Assembly: GCA_964291475.2 (NCBI GenBank)
Contig: OZ220069.1
Coordinates: forward strand, 45,302-109,301
DNA: 64,000 bases
Direction of reading: 5' to 3'
Origin: DAOUKH01 sp964291475
GTDB taxonomy: Bacteria; Chloroflexota; Dehalococcoidia; SHYB01
The notes under the pieces were generated by a model, which saw only the letters and a list, made by a program, of their open reading frames with translations, did not search any database and was not told the origin of the DNA. This document shows, in pieces, positions 1-8,262 of this stretch (position 1 is its first letter; every line of letters starts with the position of its first letter). Position numbers and translations under genes: made by a program.

Positions 1-1
1 G

Positions 2-550
2 CTCAGCATCGGCAAGTGGGCCCAGGCCGGCGGCATCTTCGGGCGCGGCGTCCTCATCGACGTCCTCCGCAACGCCGACCTCTTCCCCGAGCCCTACGAC
101 CCCAAGGTCTTCACCCCCATCACGCCGGAGATCATCGAAGGCGTCTGCGAACGCCAGGGGGTCGAGGTCCGCCCCGGCGACATCCTCTGCTTCTACACCG
201 GCTGGATTGAGGCCTTCGCCGACGACCAGGGCGACTTCCAGGTCAACCTCCTCGGCGTCGGCCTCTCGCCTGGTAAGGAGATACCGCGCTGGCTCTGGGA
301 CCACCGCGTCGCCGCCGTCTGCGCCGACAACACCGGCGTCGAGGCCTACCCCTGGGAGCCGCAGCGCGGCCGCTCCCTCCACACCGGCCTGCTCAACTTC
401 CTCGGCATGCCCCTCGGCGAGCTCTTCGACCTCAAGCACCTCGCCGCCGACTGCGCCGCCGACGACGTCTACGACTTCTTCTTCTGCGCCGTTCCCCTCA
501 ACCTGCCCGGCGGCGTCGGCTCGCCGGCGAACGCCGTCGCCATCAAGTAG
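2..550 (+). CDS. Cyclase-family hydrolase, 5'-truncated
   Basis: Open from the window edge to a TAG at 548-550, 182 codons visible; the start lies outside. The sequence resembles the C-terminal two thirds of the cyclase/kynurenine-formamidase-like family of metal-dependent amide or ester hydrolases. The stretch ADNTGVEAYP matches the usual family block ADN..VE..P, and there is a long GDILCFYTGW segment before it. The His-rich metal motif of this family would lie upstream and cannot be checked. The UGSC selenoprotein starts 31 nt downstream on the same strand, so the two may be co-transcribed. The substrate is not known. Confidence 0.75.
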   Translation, partial: LSIGKWAQAGGIFGRGVLIDVLRNADLFPEPYDPKVFTPITPEIIEGVCERQGVEVRPGDILCFYTGWIEAFADDQGDFQVNLLGVGLSPGKEIPRWLWDHRVAAVCADNTGVEAYPWEPQRGRSLHTGLLNFLGMPLGELFDLKHLAADCAADDVYDFFFCAVPLNLPGGVGSPANAVAIK

Positions 551-581
551 CCCGCTGTTAGTTGGAGAGAGGGAGGATGCG

Positions 582-1145
582 ATGACGTTGACCCAGAGCC
601 CGCCCCAAGCCACGGTGGCCTTCCTCGACCCCACCGGCGCGGTGCGGAAGCACGCCGCCGGCCTCGCGCCGCGTGTCCCCGACCTCGCGGGCAAGGTGCT
701 CGGCGTCGTCGACGACGGCCTGCCCAACTGCGACGACCTGCTGCGTGGCGTGGTCGCCGAGATCGAGCAGCGCTACGAGCTCGCCGAGATCGTGCGGGTG
801 GTCAAACCCAGCTTCTCTTCGCCGCTGCCCAAACCCGACTACGACGACATGGTCCGGCGCATCGACGCCGCGGTCGTCGGCGTCGGCATATGAGGCTCCT
901 GCACGTCGTGCTGTATGCACGACGCCATCGCCTTCGAGCGGGCCGGCATCCCCTCAGCCGTCGTCGTTGAGGACCTGTTCGAGGCCGCTGCCGGAGCCAA
1001 GCGCCGCATGATGGGCATGCCCGAGCTGGAGCCGGTCATCGTCCCCCACCCGCTGGGCGCGGCCGACGAGGCCGAGCGCAAGGGCCGTGTTGCCGCGCCC
1101 CAGGTCATCGCCTGGCTCACCGAGGGCACCCTCGGCAACGCCTAG
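582..1145 (+). CDS. UGSC-family selenoprotein, TGA read as selenocysteine
   Basis: A single reading frame of 187 residues runs from ATG 582 to TAG 1145 if the TGA at 891-893 is read as selenocysteine (residue 104). Without this the gene looks like two short ORFs in the same frame (582-893 and 915-1145). Around the TGA the protein reads VVGVGI-U-GSCTSCCMHDA, which fits the UGSC family: a beta strand, then U-G-S-C, then an HDA helix. A perfect 8-bp hairpin follows 10 nt after the TGA (904-924), as expected for a bacterial SECIS. A redox or thiol/selenol role is inferred from the U-x-x-C pair. GGAGG lies at 572-576, just ahead of ATG 582. A cyclase-family gene precedes it and an unknown gene starts 4 nt after its stop. 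The alternative is a frame broken by a real stop, but frame, motif and hairpin all agree with Sec. Confidence 0.9.
904..924 (+). promoter_or_regulatory. SECIS-like hairpin after in-frame TGA
   Basis: The arms CGTCGTGC (904-911) and GCACGACG (917-924) are perfect complements and enclose the loop TGTAT. The loop begins 18 nt after the TGA at 891-893 and has a G in its second position, which is what bacterial SECIS elements usually show. It lies inside the coding sequence, so it also encodes TSCCMHD. Confidence 0.8.
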
Positions 1146-1149
1146 CGCC

Positions 1150-2217
1150 ATGCCCGGCTTCGACTTCCCCGACACCGCCCAGGGCGCCCTCGACGCCATC
1201 GAGGGCTACTTCGAAAACGGCTGGACCGACGGCCTCCCCGTCGTCCCGCCGACGCGCCCGGCCGTCGATGCTATGCTCGCCACCGTCGACCGCCCCGCCG
1301 GCGAGGAGCTCGGTGAGGTGCCGCCCCGTCTCGGCGTGGCCACCGTCGAGGCGGTCGCGGTGAACGCGGTCATGGCGGGCTGCAAGCCGGACTACTTTCC
1401 CGTCGTGCTCGCCGCCGTCGAGGCCGTGCTCGAGCCCGCCTTCAATCTGAACGGCGTCCAGGCCACCACGAACGCCGTGGCCCCGCTGGTCATGGTGAGC
1501 GGCCCCGTCGTGGACGAGCTCGGCTTCAACTACGGCTTCAACTGCTTCGGCCAAGGCAACCGCGCCAACGCCACGGTGGGCCGCGCCGTACGACTCGTGA
1601 TGACCAACCTGGGCGCGGGCCATCCCGGCACCGGCGACAAGTCGACGATGGGGCAGCCCGCCAAGTACAGCTTCTGCGTCGCCGAGTCGCCCCACACGCC
1701 GTGGACGCCGCTGCACGTCGAGCGCGGCCTCGCGGCGGAGGAGAGCGCGGTGACCGTGATGGCGGCGAACTATCACATCTTTCTCGGGGGCGGCGGACGC
1801 GGTCCCAGCGACGAGGAGATCGTCGAGGACACCCTCCGCGCCTACGCCGACGCGGTGAAGTACATCGAGGGCGACTTCCTGCTCCAGTTCGGCGGCCAGG
1901 TCGGCCTCGTCTTCAATCCCTACAAGGCGGGCTTGCTCGCCGCGCAGGGCTGGGACAAGGCCAAGATCAAGCGGGAGCTCTTCGAGCGCGCCCGCGTCCC
2001 CTTGCCGGAGACCCTAGCCACCCGTGGCGAGGACGAAGAGAAAGTCCCCGCCGAGTTCCGCGGCGCGCCGCCGGGCACACCCTTCCCCCTCGTGCGCAAG
2101 CCCGAGAACTACCACATCATCGTCGCCGGCGACGCCTACGCCTCCTTCGCCGCCCTCCTCGTCGGCTGGGGCTACATGGGCGGCTACGCCCAGACCAAGC
2201 CCATCCGCCGCCCCTAG
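1150..2217 (+). CDS. Conserved protein of unknown function, UGSC partner
   Basis: 355 residues from ATG 1150; an upstream in-frame ATG at 1087 would overlap the selenoprotein by about 60 nt and is less likely. It starts 4 nt after the selenoprotein stop, so the two are very likely translated together. There is no signal peptide and no clear membrane segment. Recognisable blocks are NGWTDGLPVVPPT near residue 20, MAGCKPDYFPVV near residue 77, a Gly/Asn-rich NCFGQGNRAN near 133 and FLGGGGRGPSDEE near 210. Cysteines at several of these blocks could form a redox or metal site. I do not recognise a named domain. From context it may act with the selenoprotein in a redox or degradative step. Confidence 0.8.
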   Translation: MPGFDFPDTAQGALDAIEGYFENGWTDGLPVVPPTRPAVDAMLATVDRPAGEELGEVPPRLGVATVEAVAVNAVMAGCKPDYFPVVLAAVEAVLEPAFNLNGVQATTNAVAPLVMVSGPVVDELGFNYGFNCFGQGNRANATVGRAVRLVMTNLGAGHPGTGDKSTMGQPAKYSFCVAESPHTPWTPLHVERGLAAEESAVTVMAANYHIFLGGGGRGPSDEEIVEDTLRAYADAVKYIEGDFLLQFGGQVGLVFNPYKAGLLAAQGWDKAKIKRELFERARVPLPETLATRGEDEEKVPAEFRGAPPGTPFPLVRKPENYHIIVAGDAYASFAALLVGWGYMGGYAQTKPIRRP

Positions 2218-2221
2218 CCTT

Positions 2222-2555
2222 CCCCCCTGGCCGCCACCTTAAACCGCTCCCCCTCTGGGACACCACCTTAAGCCTCTCTCCCTCTGGGAGAGACTGAGAG
2301 AGGGTGCGCGCCGCCAGGCGCGCCGGAGGGGCGGCGTGCGGGGAGGTCTCCCCTCTTCCCCCCCCCCCCGGGAGAAGATTGAGATGAGGGGCCTCCGCAT
2401 CCGCCGCCACTGGCCGTCGAAGGCCGACCTTACCCCTCTGGGGGAGCGCTACAAGCCTCTCCCCCTCTGGGGGAGATTAGAGAGAGGGCGCGCGCCCAAC
2501 GGGCGCGCCGGAGGGGCGGCTCTCGGCGGTCCCCTCCGGCCCCTTCTCCCCTAGA
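2222..2555. repeat. Composite of dispersed GC-rich repeat modules
   Basis: This gap holds two copies of the window-wide modules. They are the CTCCCCC-AGA-GGGGGAG type hairpin, the CTCTCTCAATCT linker, the self-complementary GGCGCGCC...GGCGCGC block, and the CTTCTCCC...GGGAGAAG block. A run of C's near 2356-2369 interrupts one module and may be a replication or assembly slip. No gene is seen. The convergent genes on either side could use the hairpins as terminators. Confidence 0.8.
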
Positions 2556-2564
2556 CGCGCCGGC

Positions 2565-3338
2565 CTAGCGCCCGGAGAAGTTGGGCGTGCGCTTCTCGCG
2601 GAAGGCGGCGATGGCCTCCTTCGCGTCAGCGGTCTGCATCATCGTCCCCATCACCTGGTACGAGTAATCGAGGACCGCTTCGACATCCGACGGGTTGGCC
2701 ACCCGCATCAACCGCTTCGTCATCTGTGTCGCCAGCGGCGCGTTGCAGGCGATCCGGCTCGCGAAGGCGCGCGCCGCCTCCTGCAACTCCTCCGGCTCGA
2801 CGACCTCGTTCAGCACGCCCATGGCGTGGAGCTCGTCGGCCTCGAAGATTTCGCCGGTGAGCAGGATCTTGCACGCGTTGGCCCACCCCACGACGCGCGG
2901 CAGCGTGATCACCGCCCCGCTGTCGGGCACAAGGCCGAGCGCCACGTGGCGGTCGCCCATCTTCGCCGTCGTCGCCCCGATCCGGTAGTCGCAGAGCATG
3001 GCGAACTCGAAGCCGACGCCGATCGCCGGCCCCGGAATCGCCGCCACCAGCGGCTTGTTGCTGTTCAGCATGATGATCGGCGTCTTCGGCGACGCCAGCC
3101 AGCCCACCATCGTCCGCGCCTGCTCCCGTTCCGCCTCTTCCTTCAAGTCGAGCCCGGCGCAAAAGGCGCGGCCCGCGCCGGTCACCACCACGCAGGCAAC
3201 CTCCGGGTCGCGGTCCGCCTCCGCCATAGCCTCCGGGAGCATCTTCGGGATGTCGCCGCCCCAAGCGTTCAGACGCTCGGGACGGTTCAGCGTGATCGTC
3301 GCGATGCGGTCGGTCTTCTCGTACAGCAGGTCGGGCAT
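2565..3338 (-). CDS. Enoyl-CoA hydratase/isomerase family protein
   Basis: 257 residues, usual size for a single-domain crotonase. It should bind an acyl-CoA and stabilise an enolate through two backbone NH groups. The oxyanion-hole regions are visible as GRAFCAGLD (near residue 60) and IGVGFEFAMLCDY (near 106). At the catalytic loop GLVPDSGA an Asp sits where isomerase-type members carry their acid, while the first hydratase Glu is not evident, so an isomerase or hydrolase role is as likely as hydration. It follows a second crotonase gene on the same strand after 15 nt, so they form an operon. The substrate is unknown. Confidence 0.9.
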   Translation of the reverse strand: MPDLLYEKTDRIATITLNRPERLNAWGGDIPKMLPEAMAEADRDPEVACVVVTGAGRAFCAGLDLKEEAEREQARTMVGWLASPKTPIIMLNSNKPLVAAIPGPAIGVGFEFAMLCDYRIGATTAKMGDRHVALGLVPDSGAVITLPRVVGWANACKILLTGEIFEADELHAMGVLNEVVEPEELQEAARAFASRIACNAPLATQMTKRLMRVANPSDVEAVLDYSYQVMGTMMQTADAKEAIAAFREKRTPNFSGR

Positions 3339-3353
3339 GAGCCGCTCCTCGGG

Positions 3354-4193
3354 CTACGACTTTGGCTTGCGGAACTGCCAGAAGTTCGGCGGCCGCTTCT
3401 CGAAGAAGGCCGTCTGCGCCTCCTTCACCTCCGGCCCCTCGAAGTAGTCGGGGTAGAGCTGCCGCTGGTTGATTCCGAAGTGCCCTTCGTAGCGGTAAGC
3501 CTCGTTGTCGAACGTCGCCTTCAGGATCTCGATGCAGGTAGGGCTCAGCGCCAGCACCTCCTCGCACCATTCGTCGACGGCCTGATCGAACTCCGCCAGG
3601 GGCACGACCTTGTTCGCCAGCCCCATCTCCAGGCCCTGCTGCGCGTTGTACCGCCGGCACAGCATCCACATCTCGCGTGCCTTCTTGTGGCCTACCACAT
3701 GCGTCAGGTACGAGACGTAATACCCGTCGGCGGGACTCCCCACGCGCGGGCCCACCTGCCCGAAGATCGCATTGTCCGCCGCGATGGTGAAGTCGCACAT
3801 GTAGGCGAGGTGGTTCCCGCCGCCGATCGCGTACCCCTTCACCGCCGCCAGCACCGGCACGCGGGTCAGGCGGAGCGTCTTCTGCATCGACGAGCCGTAA
3901 CTGAAGTTGATGCCGTAGTTCTCCCCCGCCTCCCAGTTGACGTCGCCGCCGCTGCAGAACGCGCGGTCCCCCGCCCCGGTCAGCACCACGATGCCCACCA
4001 TCGGGTCGCGGCTCGCGTCGTCGAAGGCGTACCGCATCTCCTCGCCGGTGTGGTCGGTGACCGCGTTGTGCACGTGCGGCCGGTTGATCGTGATCCGGGC
4101 CGCTTGGGCCCCCGACTCGACAATCGCCTTCTTCTCATAGATGAGGTCGTCGAAATTGAAGCCCTCGACTTGCTTCCACTCGGTCCACGTCAT
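3354..4193 (-). CDS. Crotonase of the MenB/BadI type
   Basis: 279 residues. The oxyanion-hole motifs GDRAFCSGGD and YAIGGGNHLAYMCD and the block AIFGQVGPRVGS are typical of 1,4-dihydroxy-2-naphthoyl-CoA synthase (MenB) and of 2-ketocyclohexanecarboxyl-CoA hydrolase (BadI). GHKKAREMWMLCRRY and the following GLANKVVPL are also shared with that subgroup. As no other men genes are near and a second crotonase follows, ring formation or opening of a cyclic acyl-CoA in catabolism is a better guess than menaquinone synthesis. The gene lies 39 nt downstream of the first of two tandem unknown genes on the same strand. Confidence 0.85.
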   Translation of the reverse strand: MTWTEWKQVEGFNFDDLIYEKKAIVESGAQAARITINRPHVHNAVTDHTGEEMRYAFDDASRDPMVGIVVLTGAGDRAFCSGGDVNWEAGENYGINFSYGSSMQKTLRLTRVPVLAAVKGYAIGGGNHLAYMCDFTIAADNAIFGQVGPRVGSPADGYYVSYLTHVVGHKKAREMWMLCRRYNAQQGLEMGLANKVVPLAEFDQAVDEWCEEVLALSPTCIEILKATFDNEAYRYEGHFGINQRQLYPDYFEGPEVKEAQTAFFEKRPPNFWQFRKPKS

Positions 4194-4232
4194 GGGTAGT
4201 CGTTCCTTTCTCTCGGCGGTGCCCTCTCTCGG

Positions 4233-4949
4233 CTAGAGCGGCCTCGGCAGCAGCACGCCGGTGCGCATGGGATTCAACGGCCCGTCGGCGAGCAGCTTGT
4301 TGCGCCAGTCCAGCGCGATGTTCTGCGTCTGAAGCCGCCACTGCGCCACGGCGGGGTCGCTCTCGTAAGCCTTCTCGACGGCGGCCCACGACGGCCAGTC
4401 GTCGATCGCCCAGATGCAGATGACCTCCGAGTCGTTCACCATCATCGAACGCCCCGCGAAGCACAGCGTCATCCCCAGCCGGTTCGCCGTGGGGATCCAG
4501 TCCTGCTCCATCATGTTCAGATAGGTCTTGGCTTGGCCCGGGGCGGTGCGGATCATCTCGTGGTAGTAGACCCCGCCCTTCGTCCCCGCCGCCACGTTCT
4601 CCTCGATCGTCGGCGAGTACGGCGCGGGCCGCACCAGACGGTCGTAGCCGCCGCTCCGGTACTGCTGCGCCCCGCTCCACCAGACCTCCAGCGTCGGGTC
4701 CTGGTGCTTGGGGTTGTTGAACTCGATCTCGAAGTTCCGCGCCAGCGCGTGGATGCCGTCGAGCTCCCACATGTTCGTCGTCTCCGGCCAGCGCTCGCTG
4801 CTGCCCACCGTCGCCCAGACGCCGAAGCACTTCATGTTCCGCTCGCGGCCGATGGGCTCCCAGCCCTCGGTCATGTGCATGATGTAGGCTGCGCGGTTCT
4901 GCAGGATGATGTCCACGAACTCGTGGATGTAAATCTTGGTGTTGGCCAT
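4233..4949 (-). CDS. Unknown protein, tandem paralogue A
   Basis: 238 residues, no signal peptide or membrane span. It shares most of its length with the next gene upstream (4986-5693): both begin MAN.KIY.HEFVDIILQNRA and share GVWATVGS.ERWP and YYHEMIRTAPGQAKTYL. The pattern of two related halves rich in aromatic residues suggests a NIPSNAP- or dimeric alpha/beta-barrel-like fold, but that is a guess from composition. It lies between its paralogue and the MenB/BadI-type gene on the same strand and is probably part of the same catabolic operon. Confidence 0.75.
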   Translation of the reverse strand: MANTKIYIHEFVDIILQNRAAYIMHMTEGWEPIGRERNMKCFGVWATVGSSERWPETTNMWELDGIHALARNFEIEFNNPKHQDPTLEVWWSGAQQYRSGGYDRLVRPAPYSPTIEENVAAGTKGGVYYHEMIRTAPGQAKTYLNMMEQDWIPTANRLGMTLCFAGRSMMVNDSEVICIWAIDDWPSWAAVEKAYESDPAVAQWRLQTQNIALDWRNKLLADGPLNPMRTGVLLPRPL

Positions 4950-4985
4950 TTCGTTCCTCGATTCGCCGAACGTTTGTAGAGCGTG

Positions 4986-5693
4986 CTAGAGAATCTTGCC
5001 GGTGTTCATGGGATTTAGCGGCGACGGCGCCAGCAGCTTGTTCCGCCAGTCGATCGCCACGTTCTGCGTCAACGTCCGCCAGCGCGCCACCTCGTCGTCG
5101 CTCTCGTACGCCTCCTCGACGTTCGCCCAGGTCTCCCAGTCCTTCATCGCCCAGACGTTAACGACCTCGGAGCCGTTGATCATCGACGAGCGCCCCGCGA
5201 AGGCAAGCTGGAGGCCGATGCTCTCCGCCTTCTTCAGCCAATGCTCCTCCATCAGGTCCAGGTAGGTCTTCGCCTGACCGGGGGCGGTGCGGATCATCTC
5301 GTGGTAGTAGACGTCGCCCTTGACCCCGTTCGCGATGTTCTCCTCGATGGTCGGGCAATACTGCGCCGGGATGAGGATGCGGTCGTAGCCGCCGCTGCGG
5401 AAGTTGGCCGCCTCGGCCCACCACGTGGTCAGCGACTTGTCCTGGTGGGTCGGCGCGCTGAACTCGACGTTGAAGCTGAACGCGATCCCGTCCCAGCCGT
5501 TGTACTCCCACATGTTCGTGGCCTGCGGCCACCGCTCGGTGCTGCCCACCGTCGCCCAGACCCCGAAGCAGAGCATCTTGCGCTCGACGCGCCCGACGGG
5601 GCCCCAGTTGGCCGTCATGTGGTGGACGTACTTGGCGCGGTTCTGGAGGATGATGTCGACGAACTCGTGCAGGTAGATCTTCTCGTTGGCCAT
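4986..5693 (-). CDS. Unknown protein, tandem paralogue B
   Basis: 235 residues starting at ATG 5693; an in-frame ATG at 5744 would add 17 atypical residues, and the paralogue begins with the same MAN.KIY sequence, so 5693 is preferred. It is closely related over its whole length to the protein at 4233-4949, so the pair arose by tandem duplication. It is the first gene of the minus-strand cluster running down to 2565. Two copies may form a heterodimer or act on different substrates. No named family is recognised with certainty. Confidence 0.75.
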   Translation of the reverse strand: MANEKIYLHEFVDIILQNRAKYVHHMTANWGPVGRVERKMLCFGVWATVGSTERWPQATNMWEYNGWDGIAFSFNVEFSAPTHQDKSLTTWWAEAANFRSGGYDRILIPAQYCPTIEENIANGVKGDVYYHEMIRTAPGQAKTYLDLMEEHWLKKAESIGLQLAFAGRSSMINGSEVVNVWAMKDWETWANVEEAYESDDEVARWRTLTQNVAIDWRNKLLAPSPLNPMNTGKIL

Positions 5694-5854
5694 ATCGTCT
5701 CCCGCGGCGGGGTTCGCTTGCCGGAGGCAGGCCGCGCCGCGCAACAGATTTGGAACGCGGCGAGTGTAGGAGCGCCGCCCTCCCCTGTCAACGCGGCATA
5801 GCGGCGCTAGCGATTGGCAAGTAGAATGGGGAGAGTCCGAGGCCGGAGGCCCCC

Positions 5855-6094
5855 ATGCGCTCGTACGTCCTGATCGAGGCCGTCATCGGCAAGGCCCGGC
5901 CCGTCGCCGTGGCGCTCAAGAAGATCGACAGCGTCTCCGAAGTCCATCTCATCACCGGCCCCTACGACATCATCGCCGTCGTCGAGACCGACAGTTACCA
6001 GGGCGTGCAGCTCGTGACCAGTTCGGTCCACTCCACCCCCGGCGTCGCCCGCACCGTGACCTGCCTCCCCGTCGACATGACGGACTGGGCCTAG
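5855..6094 (+). CDS. Stand-alone Lrp/AsnC ligand-binding (RAM) domain protein
   Basis: 79 residues forming one RAM domain, the amino-acid-binding half of Lrp/AsnC regulators, without the helix-turn-helix half. The pattern of an N-terminal strand, ALKKIDSVSEVHLITGPYDI and a final strand fits the family. GGAGG sits about 8 nt before ATG 5855. It may act as a small effector-binding protein or pair with a full-length regulator elsewhere. The next gene follows after 9 nt. Confidence 0.88.
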   Translation: MRSYVLIEAVIGKARPVAVALKKIDSVSEVHLITGPYDIIAVVETDSYQGVQLVTSSVHSTPGVARTVTCLPVDMTDWA

Positions 6095-6103
6095 GCCGCC
6101 CCC

Positions 6104-6658
6104 GTGGACATCCTCGACGCCCAAGGGCGGCTCCTGAACCACGTCGAGCTCGTCTACGCTCCCGGCGAGCGCGCCCTCGCCGCGCAGCTCTTCGAGACCC
6201 TCGGCTGCCGCGTGGTCGATAACGGCGGCGCTTGGCTCGCCGCCAAGATCGACGGTGAAAGCTCCGACCTCCGCAACAACGTCCTCTACGCCTCCGAGGT
6301 CACCCCCGAGCAATGGCGTTTCGAGCAGGCGCTCCGCCGGGCCGCCGGCGCCGGCGAGCTTGCCGCCGCCGAGGCCTCCTACCGGGGGCTGCTCGCCGAG
6401 CGCCCCCAGCTCGCGCCCCACTTCGGCATCCGCTACCCCACGCCGGTGGCATGGCAGGCGACCATCGAACGCCTCCGTATCCTGGGCGGGGGCGCGCTCT
6501 CCGGCCGCATCGAGGTCTCCGGCGTCTTCACGCCCGGCAGGCCGGACGCCGGCCCCGACGACACGGACGTCCTCATGCAGGCATTCCTGAGGACCGACCT
6601 CGCCGCCACGGGGCTGCTGACTCTCGGTCAGCACATCGAGCTGCAGACCGTTTCCTGA
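6104..6658 (+). CDS. Hypothetical protein, possibly VOC/glyoxalase-like
   Basis: 184 residues from GTG 6104, 9 nt after the RAM-domain gene. The N-terminus HVELVYAPGERALAAQLF followed by a Leu-Gly-Cys turn looks like the first beta-alpha-beta unit of a vicinal oxygen chelate (glyoxalase) domain, with His15 as a possible metal ligand. The rest is not recognised. The gene converges on phoU, whose stop lies only 15 nt away, so there is no room for a classical terminator between them. Confidence 0.6.
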   Translation: MDILDAQGRLLNHVELVYAPGERALAAQLFETLGCRVVDNGGAWLAAKIDGESSDLRNNVLYASEVTPEQWRFEQALRRAAGAGELAAAEASYRGLLAERPQLAPHFGIRYPTPVAWQATIERLRILGGGALSGRIEVSGVFTPGRPDAGPDDTDVLMQAFLRTDLAATGLLTLGQHIELQTVS

Positions 6659-6673
6659 ACGGCCCGCCCGGCG

Positions 6674-7357
6674 CTAGTACTTGCTGGCGCCGAGCTGCTC
6701 CCGCCGGCCCGTCTCCACGAACACGACCTGCTCGCAGATGTTGGTGCAGCGGTCGGCGATGCGCTCGAGGTTGTGCGCGACCCAGGTCAGGTACGTCGCC
6801 TGGGTGATGTTGCGGGGGTCGCGGAGCATGTAGGTGAGCAGCTCGTTGTAGACCTGGTCGTGCAAATCGTCCACCTCGTCGTCGTCGAGGCAGACCTGCT
6901 TCGCCTTCTCGGTGTCGCCTTCCAGGAAGGCGTCGAGCGACCGGCGCAGCATGTCGAGCGCCAGCGTCGCCATGCGCGGTATGTCCACCAGCGGCTTGAT
7001 GAGCGGCTGGTCGCCGATCAGGACCGTGATCCGTCCGATCCCCTCGGCGTGGTCGCCCATGCGTTCCAGGTCGACCGCCATCTGCAGCACGGCGACGATG
7101 GTGCGGAGGTCGATGGCCATCGGCTGCTGTGTCGCCAACAGGTGAATGCACTTCTCCTCGATGGCGAAGCGCTGCTCGTTGATCAGGTTGTCCTCTTGCA
7201 CCACGCGGCGGGCCAGCCCGATGTCCTGCTGCTTCAGCGCCTCAAGGGACTTGACCACGGCCTTCTCGACCATGCTGCCAAGGGCGAGCACTTGGTCCTG
7301 CAGGTCCTGCAGGTCGTGCTCGAATCCGACTCGCGTTTTCGGCTGCTCGACAGTCAT
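6674..7357 (-). CDS. phoU: Phosphate transport regulator PhoU
   Basis: 227 residues, the usual length, made of two related three-helix bundles. Each carries the PhoU metal-binding motif: DLERMGDHAEGI near residue 95 and NLERIADRCTNICE near 190. PhoU damps phosphate uptake through the Pst transporter and signals to the phosphate two-component system. It is the last gene of the pst operon and overlaps pstB by 4 nt, so it is translationally coupled to it. Confidence 0.96.
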   Translation of the reverse strand: MTVEQPKTRVGFEHDLQDLQDQVLALGSMVEKAVVKSLEALKQQDIGLARRVVQEDNLINEQRFAIEEKCIHLLATQQPMAIDLRTIVAVLQMAVDLERMGDHAEGIGRITVLIGDQPLIKPLVDIPRMATLALDMLRRSLDAFLEGDTEKAKQVCLDDDEVDDLHDQVYNELLTYMLRDPRNITQATYLTWVAHNLERIADRCTNICEQVVFVETGRREQLGASKY

Positions 7358-8235
7358 CCGAACCGCCCTGTGATGTAGTCCTGCGTCCGCTGGTCCGTCG
7401 GGTTGGTGAATATCTCGTCCTTGGGCCCGAACTCTATCAGTTTTCCGGGCTTGCCGCCGCCCTCGGTCGACATGAATGCCGTGTAGTCCGAGACGCGCGC
7501 CGCCTGCTGCATGTTGTGCGTCACGATCAGGATCGTGTAGTCCGACACGATCTCCTGCATCAGGTCTTCGATTTTCAGCGTCGCCGCGGGGTCGAGCGCC
7601 GAGCAGGGTTCGTCCATCAGGATGACCTCGGGCTCGACGGCGATGGCCCGCGCGATGCAGAGGCGCTGCTGCTGCCCGCCGGAGAGGTCCTGCGCGTTCG
7701 TCTTCAGGCGGTCCTTCACCTCTTCCCAGAGCCCCGCGCCTATCAGCGACCGCTCGACGAGCTCGTCCATGTCGCCCTTGTAGCCGTTGATACGCGGTCC
7801 GAAGGCGACGTTGTCGTAGATCGACTTGGGGAAGGGGTTCGGCTTCTGGAATACCATGCCGACGCGGAACCGCACCTCGGTGGCGTCCACGGATGGGTCG
7901 TAGAGGTCCTGGCCGTTGAACAGCACCTCTCCTTCGATGCGCGCGCCGGGAATCAGCTCGTTCATCCGGTTGAATACTCGGAGCAGGGTGCTCTTGCCGC
8001 AGCCCGAAGGCCCGATGATCGCGATGATTTTCTTTGCCGTGAGCCGCACGTTGATGTCTTCCAGCGCCTTATGGTCGCCGTAGTACATGTCCAGCGACTT
8101 CGTCTCGAGCGCGATGAGCTCCTCTTCCGAGGTCCTCTCGCTCGTCTCCTCGCGGATGTCGGTTGGCAAGCTGATGGAGACCGGTCCGTTCACGCCGACC
8201 GCTGGCGCCGCCGGCGTTTTTTCTTGTGTCGTCAT
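7354..8235 (-). CDS. pstB: Phosphate ABC transporter ATP-binding protein
   Basis: 293 residues. It carries the Walker A loop GPSGCGKST (near residue 78), the signature LSGGQQQRL and the Walker B stretch VILMDEPCSALDP followed by a switch His. It has about 40 extra N-terminal residues, acidic and without motif, compared with most PstB proteins, so a start further in cannot be ruled out. It powers phosphate uptake by PstC/PstA at the membrane. It overlaps phoU by 4 nt and lies 27 nt after pstA. Confidence 0.96.
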   Translation of the reverse strand: MTTQEKTPAAPAVGVNGPVSISLPTDIREETSERTSEEELIALETKSLDMYYGDHKALEDINVRLTAKKIIAIIGPSGCGKSTLLRVFNRMNELIPGARIEGEVLFNGQDLYDPSVDATEVRFRVGMVFQKPNPFPKSIYDNVAFGPRINGYKGDMDELVERSLIGAGLWEEVKDRLKTNAQDLSGGQQQRLCIARAIAVEPEVILMDEPCSALDPAATLKIEDLMQEIVSDYTILIVTHNMQQAARVSDYTAFMSTEGGGKPGKLIEFGPKDEIFTNPTDQRTQDYITGRFG

Positions 8236-8262
8236 TCTACCCCCTGCCGGAGTCCGCTTGCG

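Noticed and set aside
891..893. TGA as a true stop giving two separate small proteins
   Set aside because: Both parts are in the same frame and match one UGSC-family protein. A SECIS-like hairpin follows at the right distance.
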